NCBI GenBank assembly: GCA_934140575.1
Contig: CAKPBJ010000005.1
Span: 1-64,000 of the forward strand
Direction of reading: 5' to 3'
DNA from: an uncultured Bacilli bacterium
GTDB taxonomy: Bacteria; Bacillota_I; Bacilli_A; RF39; UBA660
DNA: 64,000 bases
The notes below the pieces were generated by a model. The model was not told the DNA's origin. It made no database searches and saw only the letters and a program-made list of their open reading frames with translations. Within the stretch, counting starts at the first letter, position 1. Each line of letters opens with the position of its first letter. Of this stretch, positions 43,860 through 53,219 are shown piece after piece. The translations under genes were made by a program, and so were the position numbers.

Positions 43860-45173
43860 ATGATTGAAATAGATAAAAATTTTAAATTCAGTAATGGTGA
43901 TAGAATTGTAGTTGGATGTTCTACTGGACCTGATTCTATGTCTTTAGTGGATATGTTATTAAAAATAAGAAAAAAATATAATTTGTGTTTAATTATTGCA
44001 CATGTTAATCATAATGTAAGAAAAGAGAGTTATGCTGAGGCTGAGTTTTTAAAAGATTATTGTGCTCAGAATGACTTGATTTTTGAAAGTATGGTTATTG
44101 AAGAGTATGGTGATGATAATTTTCATAATGAAGCAAGAGCTATTAGATATAATTTCTTTGAAAGTTTAGTTCAAAAGTATAATGCTGATTATTTAATGAC
44201 TGCTCATCATGGTGATGATTTGATGGAAACAGTTCTTATGAGAATTGTTCGTGGATCAAATTTAAATGGATATGGTGGTTTTAAATATTGTGTTGATATG
44301 GGAGATTATAAGATTGTTAGACCACTAGTTCATTATACTAAGGAACAATTAAGATTGTATGATGAAGAAAATGGGGTTAAATACTTTATAGATAGTTCAA
44401 ATGATAAAGATAAGTATACTAGAAATAGGTACAGAAAATATGTGTTACCATTCTTAAAACAAGAAGAAAAGAATGCTCACTTGAAGTTTTTAAAGTTTAG
44501 TGAGACACTTGATGAGGCTAATAAATTTATTGAAAAGGAAAAAGACAAAGCAATTAAGAGAGTTTTTGATAAAGATAGACTTATTATTGATAAATTTTTA
44601 TTAGAGGATGAGTTTATTGAAAAAGAAATTTTATATTATATGCTGGGTGAGTTTTATCAAGATGATTTAATATTAGTTGGTGATAAACATATTAGTTTGA
44701 TTTTTGAACTTATAAATAGTCGTAAGGCGAATAGTTTTATAAATTTACCTAATGATGTAATTGCTAGAAAAACATATAATTTTTTAACATTAAAAAGAAA
44801 TGTTGATACTATTTCTAGTTATGAGATAGAGTTAGATAATTATACTATGCTTCCTAATAATCATTATATTGAGTATATTGATGATGTTAGTGATAATAGT
44901 AATTATATATGTAGACTTAATAGTAATGAAGTTACTTTACCTTTAATTGTTAGAACTAGGAAGTTTGGTGATAGGATGAAGGTAAAGGGACTTGATGGTA
45001 GTAAAAAAGTTAAGGATATATTTATTGATAAGAAAATATCATTGGAGAAGCGTGATAGTTGGCCAATAGTTGTAGACTCACGTGGAAATGTTGTTTGGAT
45101 TCCGGGTATTAAGAAATCTAAATTTGACAAGAAAAAGACCGATGTTTATGATATAATATTGAAATATAGTTAA
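43860..45173 (+). CDS. tilS: tRNA(Ile)-lysidine synthetase TilS
   Basis: 437 residues from ATG 43860 (GGAGGGAG upstream); upstream in-frame residues overlap divIC and are not credible. PP-loop ATP pyrophosphatase; the usual SGGxDS loop reads STGPDS (residues about 20-25). AHVNHNVR, TAHHGDD and a C-terminal TilS domain (RTRKFGDRMKVKG) are present. It makes lysidine at C34 of tRNA-Ile(CAU). hprT, normally next, is absent. Confidence 0.94.
   Translation: MIEIDKNFKFSNGDRIVVGCSTGPDSMSLVDMLLKIRKKYNLCLIIAHVNHNVRKESYAEAEFLKDYCAQNDLIFESMVIEEYGDDNFHNEARAIRYNFFESLVQKYNADYLMTAHHGDDLMETVLMRIVRGSNLNGYGGFKYCVDMGDYKIVRPLVHYTKEQLRLYDEENGVKYFIDSSNDKDKYTRNRYRKYVLPFLKQEEKNAHLKFLKFSETLDEANKFIEKEKDKAIKRVFDKDRLIIDKFLLEDEFIEKEILYYMLGEFYQDDLILVGDKHISLIFELINSRKANSFINLPNDVIARKTYNFLTLKRNVDTISSYEIELDNYTMLPNNHYIEYIDDVSDNSNYICRLNSNEVTLPLIVRTRKFGDRMKVKGLDGSKKVKDIFIDKKISLEKRDSWPIVVDSRGNVVWIPGIKKSKFDKKKTDVYDIILKYS
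45153..45158 (+). promoter_or_regulatory. Internal promoter for ftsH in the end of tilS
   Basis: TGA-TATAAT (45150-45158) inside the last codons of tilS, 28 bp before the ftsH GTG. TTGACA at 45125-45130 is 22 bp away, too far for a normal -35. Confidence 0.45.
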
Positions 45174-45186
45174 GGAGGAAATATTT

Positions 45187-47160
45187 GTGAATAATAAAAT
45201 GGATAAAAAGACTATAAAAAAAGGGTTATTACCATATTTATTTATTTTTGTAATTATGCTTGGTGTATTTTATTTCTATTCTGTTTTTAATAGAAATGTA
45301 CATGAGTTGACTTATGATAAATTTATTCAAAAATTAAATAAAGAGGAAATAACTGAGTTAACTATTGTTACTAGGGGTAGTGGATATGTTTATGATGTAT
45401 CTGGTAAATTAGAAGGTTATTCTGATAATGAGAGCTTTGAAGCTACATTACCTTTAAGTGATCAAGTTATGAAAAAAATTGTTAAGGCTAGTGATAGTCA
45501 AGATTTTAAATTAAGTGTTGTACCTGATCCTGAATCTTCATCATTACTTGTAATTCTTGTTAATGTTTTACCAATTGCTTTATTGGTTGTACTTGCTTTT
45601 TGGTTTTTTAATAAGCAAATGGCAGGAAATAAGAGTTCATTGGATTTTGGAAAGAGTCGTGCTAGATTAAATAGTGATACTAATAAAGTTACTTTTAAGG
45701 ATGTAGCTGGACTTGAAGAAGAGAAAGAAGAAGTAAAAGAACTTATTGATTTCTTAAAAGCTCCTAAGAAATTTCAAAAATTAGGTGCTCGTATACCTAA
45801 GGGAGTTTTATTGATGGGTCCTCCAGGAACTGGTAAAACTTTACTTGCTAAGGCAGTTGCAGGAGAAGCTGATGTTCCATTTTACTTTATTAGTGGATCT
45901 GACTTTGTAGAATTATTTGTTGGTGTTGGTGCAAGCCGTGTTCGTGATATGTTTCAACAAGCAAAAAGAACAGCACCATGTTTAATTTTTATTGATGAAA
46001 TTGATGCAGTTGGTCGTCAAAGAGGTAGCGGAATTGGTGGAGGTCATGATGAACGTGAACAAACTTTAAACCAATTACTTACTGAAATGGATGGGTTTGG
46101 TGCTAATGAAGGTATAATAATCATTGCAGCAACAAATAGACCTGATGTATTAGATCCAGCATTATTAAGACCTGGAAGATTTGATAGACAAATTACTGTT
46201 AATTTACCTGATATAAAAGGACGTGAAGAGATACTTGCAGTTCATGCTAAAAATAAGATTTTAGCTGATGGTATAACTTTAAAGAATTTAGCAAAGAGAA
46301 CACCTGGATTTAGTGGTGCTGATCTTGAAAATTTATTGAATGAAGCTGCTTTACTTGCAGTTCGTAGAAATAAGTCTGAAATTACAATGAGTGAAATTGA
46401 TGAAGCAACAGATCGTGTTTTAATGGGACCTGCTAAAACTAGTCATAAATATAGTGAAAATGATAGAAAGTTAGTTGCTTACCATGAAGCTGGTCATGCT
46501 GTTATTGGACTTAAATTAAGAAATGCAAGTGATGTTCAAAAGGTAACAATTATTCCTCGTGGACAAGCTGGTGGATATAACATGATGGTTCCTAGTGAAG
46601 AAAAGTTCTGTTCTACAAAAACTGATTTATTAGAAGAAATTACTGGTTTATTAGGTGGTAGAACTGCTGAGGAAATTACATTTGGTGAAATTACTACTGG
46701 AGCACATAATGACTTTGAAAAAGCTACTAAAATAGCTCGTGCTATGGTTACTGAGTATGGTATGAGTGATTTAGGACCATTACAATTTGAACAACAAAGT
46801 GGAAGTGTTTTCTTAGGTAGAGATTATAATAAACCTCAACATTTTTCTAATGAAGTAGCTAATGAAATAGATATGGAAATGAGAAAAATAATTAATAATT
46901 GTCATAAACAAGCAAAGGAAATAATTACTAAGAATAAAGATTTATTAGAGTTAATTGCTGAGACTTTACTTGAATATGAAACATTAACTAAAGAACAAAT
47001 TGATTATTTAGTTGAAAATGGTCATATGCCTGAAGAGGATAAAACTGATAATTATGAATCTATGTCTACTACTAAATTAAGAGAAATAGCAAAAGAAAAA
47101 GGAATTAAAAATTATTCAAAAATGAGTAAAGCTGAATTATTAAAAGAATTAGATGTTTAG
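45187..47160 (+). CDS. ftsH: ATP-dependent zinc metalloprotease FtsH with a Rho-N/SAP-like tail
   Basis: 657 residues, GTG start, AAGGAGG 8 bp upstream. Two membrane helices (about 14-32 and 116-136) flank the extracytoplasmic domain; AAA domain with GPPGTGKT (about 213), DEIDAVGRQRG; protease HEAGHA (about 431). Unusual: the last 32 residues (626-657, TKLREIAKEKGIKNYSK...) read as a Rho N-terminal (SAP-like) helix-extension-helix nucleic-acid-binding module. Membrane protein quality control. Confidence 0.96.
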   Translation: MNNKMDKKTIKKGLLPYLFIFVIMLGVFYFYSVFNRNVHELTYDKFIQKLNKEEITELTIVTRGSGYVYDVSGKLEGYSDNESFEATLPLSDQVMKKIVKASDSQDFKLSVVPDPESSSLLVILVNVLPIALLVVLAFWFFNKQMAGNKSSLDFGKSRARLNSDTNKVTFKDVAGLEEEKEEVKELIDFLKAPKKFQKLGARIPKGVLLMGPPGTGKTLLAKAVAGEADVPFYFISGSDFVELFVGVGASRVRDMFQQAKRTAPCLIFIDEIDAVGRQRGSGIGGGHDEREQTLNQLLTEMDGFGANEGIIIIAATNRPDVLDPALLRPGRFDRQITVNLPDIKGREEILAVHAKNKILADGITLKNLAKRTPGFSGADLENLLNEAALLAVRRNKSEITMSEIDEATDRVLMGPAKTSHKYSENDRKLVAYHEAGHAVIGLKLRNASDVQKVTIIPRGQAGGYNMMVPSEEKFCSTKTDLLEEITGLLGGRTAEEITFGEITTGAHNDFEKATKIARAMVTEYGMSDLGPLQFEQQSGSVFLGRDYNKPQHFSNEVANEIDMEMRKIINNCHKQAKEIITKNKDLLELIAETLLEYETLTKEQIDYLVENGHMPEEDKTDNYESMSTTKLREIAKEKGIKNYSKMSKAELLKELDV

Positions 47161-47202
47161 TCTAATTTTTTTTTGATATAATTGGTATATGGAGTGATTA
47201 TT

Positions 47203-47637
47203 ATGAAAAAAGATTTAAATGTAGATGTTTCTAATATTAAAGAAAAAAGTACAGGTTTTATTAATGATTTTAAGAAGTTTGTTATGAGAGGGAATGTTAT
47301 GGATATGGCAGTAGGTGTCATTATAGGCGCGGCATTTTCTGATGTAGTTACAGCTTTAACTAAGGATATTATTAATCCGTTAATTAATGGAATAGGTGGA
47401 GCAGAAGTTGGAGGTTCTTTAAAGATATATGGTGGGCAAAGTATATTATATGGTGATTTTATAACTTCTATTATTAATTTTTTTATAATGGCGTTTGTCT
47501 TGTTTATTTTATTAAGAGTTTTTAATAGAATTGTGAAGGTTCATGAAGATAAGACGGAAGAGAAAAAGAGTCAAGTTAAGTCAGAAGAGCTTATCGTATT
47601 AGAAGAAATTCGTGATTTATTAAGTAAGAGTAAGTAA
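47203..47637 (+). CDS. mscL: Large-conductance mechanosensitive channel MscL
   Basis: 144 residues from ATG 47203 (GGAGTGAT). FKKFVMRGNVMDMAVGVIIGAAFSDVV is the MscL N-terminal helix and first membrane segment (residues about 20-50), followed by a periplasmic-type loop, second helix, and charged tail with LEEIRDLL. Extended -10 TGA-TATAAT at 47174-47182 lies just upstream. Confidence 0.95.
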   Translation: MKKDLNVDVSNIKEKSTGFINDFKKFVMRGNVMDMAVGVIIGAAFSDVVTALTKDIINPLINGIGGAEVGGSLKIYGGQSILYGDFITSIINFFIMAFVLFILLRVFNRIVKVHEDKTEEKKSQVKSEELIVLEEIRDLLSKSK

Positions 47638-47666
47638 AGATTGATATTTGTGTCAATCTTTTTTCT
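47638..47666 (+). terminator. Terminator after mscL
   Basis: AGATTGA, loop, TCAATCT, T run. Confidence 0.85.
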
Positions 47667-47717
47667 TGTTTTAATTTATTAATTATTATATAATAGGCTT
47701 GTTTTGAGGTGATATTA

Positions 47718-48695
47718 GTGGAATGGAAAATTGGTAATGTTAAAATATCTAATCAAGTTGTTTTAGCACCTATGGCTGGTATTTGTAATTCTGCATATCG
47801 ACAAATTTGTAAGGAAATGGGTTGTGGATTAATTTATGCTGAGATGGTTAGTGATAAAGCTATAACATATAATAATCAAAAAACAATTGATATGCTTTAT
47901 ATGACTGATATGGAAAGACCAATTTCTCAACAAATATTTGGAAGTGATAAGGAATCTTTTGTTGCGGCTGCTAAGTATATTGAACAAAATATGCATCCGG
48001 ATATTATTGATATCAATATGGGGTGTCCGGTTCCTAAAGTTGCTGTTAGAGCACAGGCTGGTTCTGCTTTATTAAAAGATCCTAAAAAAATTTATGATAT
48101 TGTTTCTAGTGTTGTTTCTAGTGTTAGTGTTCCCGTTACAGTTAAAATCAGAAGTGGTTGGGATAGTAAACATATAAATGCTGTTGAGGTAGCAAAGATA
48201 GTTGAAAAAGCAGGGGCTAGTGCTATTTGTGTTCATCCTAGAACTAGGAGTCAAGGTTATAGTGGAAAAGCAGATTGGAATATCATAAAAGAAGTTAAAC
48301 AGAGTGTTAGTATTCCAGTTATTGGGAATGGCGACATTAAGTGTCCTGAGGATGCTAAAAAGATGATTGATGAAACTAATTGTGATGCTGTTATGATTGG
48401 AAGAGGTGTACTTGGTAATCCTTGGCTAATAAGAAATACAGTTAGTTACTTGGATGGTGGAGAAATTGTCTTGCCTAGCATAAATGATAGAATTGATATG
48501 TGTTTAAAACATTTAGAATTACTTAAATCTTTAAAAAGTGAAAAAGTTGCTTGCTTAGAAATTAGGAATCATATATCTTGGTATTTTAAGGGTATTTGTG
48601 GTGCCAATGAGTTAAAGAATAAGGTATATCAAACTTCTAATATTCATGATATAATCTTATTATTAAATGAATTTAAGGAGGCACAAAATGGCTAA
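47718..48695 (+). CDS. dusB: tRNA-dihydrouridine synthase DusB
   Basis: 325 residues from GTG 47718 (GAGGTGAT upstream). FMN TIM barrel: LAPMAGICNSAYR, INMGCPVPKV with the catalytic Cys (about 103), GNGDI and MIGRG phosphate-binding motifs. Reduces uridines in the tRNA D-loop. As in Bacillus (yacF), it lies upstream of lysS. Confidence 0.94.
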   Translation: MEWKIGNVKISNQVVLAPMAGICNSAYRQICKEMGCGLIYAEMVSDKAITYNNQKTIDMLYMTDMERPISQQIFGSDKESFVAAAKYIEQNMHPDIIDINMGCPVPKVAVRAQAGSALLKDPKKIYDIVSSVVSSVSVPVTVKIRSGWDSKHINAVEVAKIVEKAGASAICVHPRTRSQGYSGKADWNIIKEVKQSVSIPVIGNGDIKCPEDAKKMIDETNCDAVMIGRGVLGNPWLIRNTVSYLDGGEIVLPSINDRIDMCLKHLELLKSLKSEKVACLEIRNHISWYFKGICGANELKNKVYQTSNIHDIILLLNEFKEAQNG

Positions 48696-49464
48696 AGAGA
48701 AAGAATTAAAAGAAAAGACTAAAAATAAATCTAAATCTAAGTTAAAAGAATCAATTAATAAAGAAATTGTTGATGTAGAAGACATTGAAGATGATAAAGA
48801 TATTACTAAAATAAAAGATTATGTTGAAAAAGGTAAAGTTAGAAAGACAACTAAAGAAAATAAAAATGGTGAAGAAAAAGCATTATTTATTAAGAGATTA
48901 ATTGCATTTTGTATAGATATGGTTATTATTTCTTTTATTGCTAGTTTACTTTCAATGCCATTTATAGATTCTAAGGCAATTACTGAATTACAAGATAAAC
49001 AATTTAGTAGTTATGAAAAATATTCTAAACAGGAAATTAATTATGAGGAATATTTAATTGAATTTTCTGATATTTCTTATAAATTAGCTAGAGAAGAAGG
49101 TATTGTATCAATAATTACTATATTATTAGTTATTGTATATTTTGTAGTTTATCAATTAAAGAATAATGGTCAAACATTTGGAAAGAAATTAATGAAAATT
49201 AAAATTATATCTGATGATGGTGAATTAAATACTAATCAGATGATTTTTAGAACATTTATAACTGATTATTTATTACTTTATATTATTTCATTTATTTTTA
49301 TGTTATTCTTATCTAAGAGTAATTATTATAGTTGTGTTGCTATATTTAGTGGATTACAGTTTATAGTATTAGTTGTATCTTGTTTTATGATTATGTTTAG
49401 AGAAGATGGTCGTGGAGTGCAAGATGTTTTATGCAAGACTAGAGTTATAAATGTAAGTGAATAA
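48688..49464 (+). CDS. RDD-family membrane protein
   Basis: 258 residues from ATG 48688 (AGGAGG upstream, 8-bp overlap with dusB). A Lys/Glu-rich soluble N-terminus of about 70 residues, then RLIAFCIDMVIISF (the R...D RDD motif), GQTFGKKLMKIKI and three to four membrane helices, ending VQDVLCKTRVI. RDD proteins are proposed ion exchangers or membrane partners; the exact role is unknown. Confidence 0.85.
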   Translation: MAKEKELKEKTKNKSKSKLKESINKEIVDVEDIEDDKDITKIKDYVEKGKVRKTTKENKNGEEKALFIKRLIAFCIDMVIISFIASLLSMPFIDSKAITELQDKQFSSYEKYSKQEINYEEYLIEFSDISYKLAREEGIVSIITILLVIVYFVVYQLKNNGQTFGKKLMKIKIISDDGELNTNQMIFRTFITDYLLLYIISFIFMLFLSKSNYYSCVAIFSGLQFIVLVVSCFMIMFREDGRGVQDVLCKTRVINVSE

Positions 49465-49482
49465 AGAAAGAGGAGTGATTAT

Positions 49483-51378
49483 ATGAGAGAATTAACTGAA
49501 CAAGAAGTTGTTAGAAGAGAAAAAGCAGAAAGATTAAGGGAACTTGGATTAGATCCATTTGGACATAGATATGATAGGGATAGTTTTGCTAAGGATATAA
49601 AAGAAAAATATGCTAATGTTGACCATGATGCATTTGAAAATATGGATGATACTGCTAGAGTAGTTGGAAGAATTATGTTTATTAGAAAAATGGGAAAAGC
49701 ATCATTTTTTACTATTCAAGATAAGACAGGTACTATTCAAGTATATATTTCTATAAATGATATTGGTGAAGATAATTATAATTTATTTAAGACTGCTGAT
49801 ATTGGAGATATTGTTGGTGTATATGGAAAAATTATGAAAACTAAGACTGGTGAGGTTACTATTAAGTGTTTAGAGTATACTCATTTAGTTAAAGCACTTA
49901 GACCATTACCTGAAAAATTCCATGGATTAACAGATAAAGAGGAAAGATATAGAAGAAGATACGTTGATTTAATAATGAATGAAGAGTCACGTAAGGTTGC
50001 CTTTTTAAGACCAAAAATTATTAGATGTATTCAAAATTATTTAGATGGACAAGGCTTTGTTGAAGTAGAAACTCCAGTTTTATCTACTTTGCTTACTGGT
50101 GCTTCTGCAAGACCATTTACTACTCATCATAATGCACAAGATTTGGATATGTATTTAAGAATTGCTTTAGAATTACCTTTAAAGAGATTATTAGTTGGTG
50201 GAATGGAAGCAGTTTATGAAATTGGTAGAGTATTTAGAAATGAAGGAATGGATTTAAGACATAATCCGGAATTTACTGAGTTAGAAGCATATTTAGCTTA
50301 TTCTGATTTAAATGGTATGATGGATTTAACTGAGGGTATGTTTACTAAAATTGCTCGTGATGTAGTTGGTAAAATGGATTATACTTTCTATGGTCATAAT
50401 ATAAATCTTGAAGGTCCATGGAAAAGAATTAGTATGGTTGATGCTATTAAAGAACAAACTGGAATTGACTTTAAAAAAGATTTATCTATAGAAGAATGTT
50501 TAAAATTAGCTGAAGAACATGGTATTGAAGTTCAAGAACATGAAAAGAGTTTTGGGCATATTGTTAACTTGTTCTTTGAAAAATATGTTGAAGAAACTTT
50601 AATTCAACCAACATTCTTATATGGTCATCCAATTGAAATTTCTCCACTTACTAAAAAGAATCCAGATGATCCTAGATTTGTTGACAGATTTGAATTGTTT
50701 ATTGGTGGAAAAGAATTTGCTAATGCGTATACTGAATTAAATGATCCAATTGATCAACTTGAAAGATTTGAGGCTCAACTTGCTGAGAGGGATTTAGGAA
50801 ATGATGAGGCAAATGATATTGATTATGATTTCGTTGAAGCTTTAGAGTATGGTATGCCTCCTGCAGGTGGTATTGGTTATGGAATTGATAGACTTGTTAT
50901 GCTATTTACTGAGCAAGATTCAATTCGTGATGTATTATTATTCCCTACAATGAAAGAAAGAGGAAATATTAATAATATTAATAATAAGAAAAAAGAACAA
51001 ATTGATTTTTCTAATGTAGTAATAGAACCATTATTTAAAGATGAAGTAGATTTTGATACTTTTTCTAAATCAGATTTTAGAGTAGTAAAAGTAAAAGATT
51101 GTACCGCTGTTGAAAAGTCAAATAAATTACTAAAGTTTGTTCTTGACGATGGAACAGAAGAAGATAGAGTTATATTATCTGGAATTCATAATTATTATGA
51201 ACCTGAAGAATTAGTTGGAAAGACTTGTATTGCAATTACTAATTTACCACCTCGTAAAATGATGGGAATTTATTCTTGTGGAATGCTAATTAGTGCAGTT
51301 CATGAAGAGTGTGGTGAAGAAAGATTACATTTATTAATGGTTGATGATTCAATTCCAGCAGGTGCAAAATTATATTAA
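49483..51378 (+). CDS. lysS: Lysyl-tRNA synthetase (class II) with a fused Trbp111-like tRNA-binding domain
   Basis: 631 residues. Residues 1-493 are a complete class II LysRS: OB-fold anticodon domain, then motif 2 FRNEGMDLRHNPEFTELE and motif 3 GIGYGIDRLVML, ending at DVLLFPTMKE where ordinary LysRS stops. Residues about 522-631 are an added EMAP/Trbp111-type domain (SKSDFRVVKVKDC, LKFVLDDGTEEDRVILSGI, NLPPRKMMGIYSCGML). That domain is normally on MetRS, and MetRS in this window lacks it. It should raise tRNA affinity or help dimerise. Confidence 0.96.
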   Translation: MRELTEQEVVRREKAERLRELGLDPFGHRYDRDSFAKDIKEKYANVDHDAFENMDDTARVVGRIMFIRKMGKASFFTIQDKTGTIQVYISINDIGEDNYNLFKTADIGDIVGVYGKIMKTKTGEVTIKCLEYTHLVKALRPLPEKFHGLTDKEERYRRRYVDLIMNEESRKVAFLRPKIIRCIQNYLDGQGFVEVETPVLSTLLTGASARPFTTHHNAQDLDMYLRIALELPLKRLLVGGMEAVYEIGRVFRNEGMDLRHNPEFTELEAYLAYSDLNGMMDLTEGMFTKIARDVVGKMDYTFYGHNINLEGPWKRISMVDAIKEQTGIDFKKDLSIEECLKLAEEHGIEVQEHEKSFGHIVNLFFEKYVEETLIQPTFLYGHPIEISPLTKKNPDDPRFVDRFELFIGGKEFANAYTELNDPIDQLERFEAQLAERDLGNDEANDIDYDFVEALEYGMPPAGGIGYGIDRLVMLFTEQDSIRDVLLFPTMKERGNINNINNKKKEQIDFSNVVIEPLFKDEVDFDTFSKSDFRVVKVKDCTAVEKSNKLLKFVLDDGTEEDRVILSGIHNYYEPEELVGKTCIAITNLPPRKMMGIYSCGMLISAVHEECGEERLHLLMVDDSIPAGAKLY

Positions 51379-51408
51379 AAAAATAGCTAAATGTGATACA
51401 TAATTTTT

Positions 51409-51442
51409 AGAACAAAATTTCTGATGATTTTGTTCTTTTTTT
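51409..51442 (+). terminator. Terminator after lysS
   Basis: AGAACAAAAT and ATTTTGTTCT with TTCTGATG loop, then six or more T. Confidence 0.88.
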
Positions 51443-51475
51443 CACAAAAATTTCATAAAAATAAATTGTAAATGC

Positions 51476-51504
51476 TTGTAAAATAAGGACATAGTAGTTA
51501 TAAT
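51476..51504 (+). promoter_or_regulatory. Promoter of the YfcC-like transporter gene
   Basis: TTGTAA (51476-51481), 17-bp spacer, TATAAT (51499-51504), 18 bp before the ATG. Confidence 0.75.
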
Positions 51505-51522
51505 TATTATGGGAGGTTAATT

Positions 51523-53106
51523 ATGAAAAAACATAATACAGTGAAAGTCGTTCTTATAGTTCTACTATTATTCTTAGTGTTGTCTTGGATATTACCTGCT
51601 GCATATTATTCAAGTCAATACGTAGATCAAGGACGCGTTCAAATGGGATTATTTGATTTAGTTAATTATCCATTTACTTCATTATCATATTTTGGATATA
51701 TTGCTTTATTCTTAATCCTAGTTGGAGGTTTTTATGGGGTTTTAAATAAAATTCCTGCTTATCATAATTACTTAGAAAGAATGGTAAGTAAATTTAAGGG
51801 TAAGGAATATTTAGTTTTAGCTATTATTTCAATTGTTTTAGCTTTTGGTGTTTCTATTTGTGGATTACAAATTGCATTCGCTTTATTTATTCCTTTAATT
51901 GTTAGTCTTATTTTCCTTATGGGATATGATAAGATTGTTGCAGCTTTAGTTATTGTTGGTTCAATGACAGTAGGATTTGCTGGTAGTACTTATGCTACAT
52001 CAAATGTTAATACACTTGTTAGTGCTTTAAGTCTTAGTACTGATTATCAAATAGGTGTTAGATTTGTTATTTTAGTTGTAGGTACTGTATTAGTATTATT
52101 TAATACTATTATGTATATCAAAAAACATAAAACAGCAGAAGTATCTACTAAAGATGAAAAAGTAAAAGAAGAAGTAATCGAAGTTAAAGATGTTGTAGAA
52201 GAAGATACAACAAGTACAAAGAAAGCTACTTCTAAAAAGGCTACTAAGTCAACAAAAACTAGTAGTAAAACAACTAAGGGTACTTCTAAAAAATCTACTA
52301 CAAAGAAAACAACTAAAAAGAATGCAAATAAGGCAGCTGTAATTGCTGAAGATGTTATTGCAGTAAATACAAATACTAAAAAGGCTAATGTTTGGCCATT
52401 CCATGTATTCTTTAGTTTGTTATTTATCTTAATGGTATTAGCATTTATTCCTTGGAGTGATGCTTTTGGAGTTAAAGCATTTACTAATGCAACTACTTCA
52501 GTTACTGAATTTAAGATTTTTGGATTTGCTTTATTTGGTAAGTTATTAGGAACAGTTAATGCATTTGGTTCATGGACACTAGTTGATTTACTTTTACCAA
52601 TATTAGTAGTTATTGTTTTATTAGCTATTATTTACAAGGTAAAATTTGATGATGTGTTTGATGGATTTATTGATGGAGCTAAAAAAGCTTTATTACCAGC
52701 TGTAATTGTTTTATTACTATATTCAATTTTAGTATTAGTAACATATCATCCATATCAATTAACTATTTATAAGGCAATTATAGGAAGTAAGTTTAATGTT
52801 GTTACAACTTCAATTGTTGCAATATTATCAAGTTTCTTTAACTTTGAAGCTTCTTATGTATTCCAAAGTGTATTACCATATTATACAAGTGTAATTACTA
52901 ACACAGCTAACTATCCATTAGTTGGAGTTATTTTCCAATCTATGTATGGTTTAACTATGTTAGTTGCTCCAACAAGTTTAATCTTAATGGCAGTATTATC
53001 ATACTTAAATGTATCTTATGGACAATGGTTAAAGAACGTATGGAAATTATTATTAGAATTCTTTATAATTTTATTAATTATTTTCATAATCTTAGCTTTA
53101 ATATAG
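51523..53106 (+). CDS. YfcC/DcuC-like transporter with a Lys/Thr-rich central loop
   Basis: 527 residues, about 11-12 membrane segments. WILPAAYY near the start and the paired hairpin and broken-helix regions resemble the YfcC/C4-dicarboxylate (ion transporter superfamily) proteins; substrate unknown. Residues about 205-285 form a long charged insert rich in KKAT, KST and TKK repeats, like histone H1 tails, between the two membrane halves; it should face the cytoplasm. GGGAGG start site; single-gene unit between two terminators. Confidence 0.6.
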   Translation: MKKHNTVKVVLIVLLLFLVLSWILPAAYYSSQYVDQGRVQMGLFDLVNYPFTSLSYFGYIALFLILVGGFYGVLNKIPAYHNYLERMVSKFKGKEYLVLAIISIVLAFGVSICGLQIAFALFIPLIVSLIFLMGYDKIVAALVIVGSMTVGFAGSTYATSNVNTLVSALSLSTDYQIGVRFVILVVGTVLVLFNTIMYIKKHKTAEVSTKDEKVKEEVIEVKDVVEEDTTSTKKATSKKATKSTKTSSKTTKGTSKKSTTKKTTKKNANKAAVIAEDVIAVNTNTKKANVWPFHVFFSLLFILMVLAFIPWSDAFGVKAFTNATTSVTEFKIFGFALFGKLLGTVNAFGSWTLVDLLLPILVVIVLLAIIYKVKFDDVFDGFIDGAKKALLPAVIVLLLYSILVLVTYHPYQLTIYKAIIGSKFNVVTTSIVAILSSFFNFEASYVFQSVLPYYTSVITNTANYPLVGVIFQSMYGLTMLVAPTSLILMAVLSYLNVSYGQWLKNVWKLLLEFFIILLIIFIILALI

Positions 53107-53113
53107 TTAGTGA

Positions 53114-53138
53114 AAGGAGTCGAAAGACTTCTTTTTTT
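53114..53138 (+). terminator. Terminator after the YfcC-like transporter
   Basis: AAGGAGTC, GAAA tetraloop, GACTTCTT, T run; one G-U pair in the stem. Confidence 0.85.
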
Positions 53139-53219
53139 GTGTAGTTTTGTATGTTTTTTTGTCTTGATATTTATTGCTTGTATTTTTATATGATTATAAA
53201 ATTATATTGAGGTGATTAT

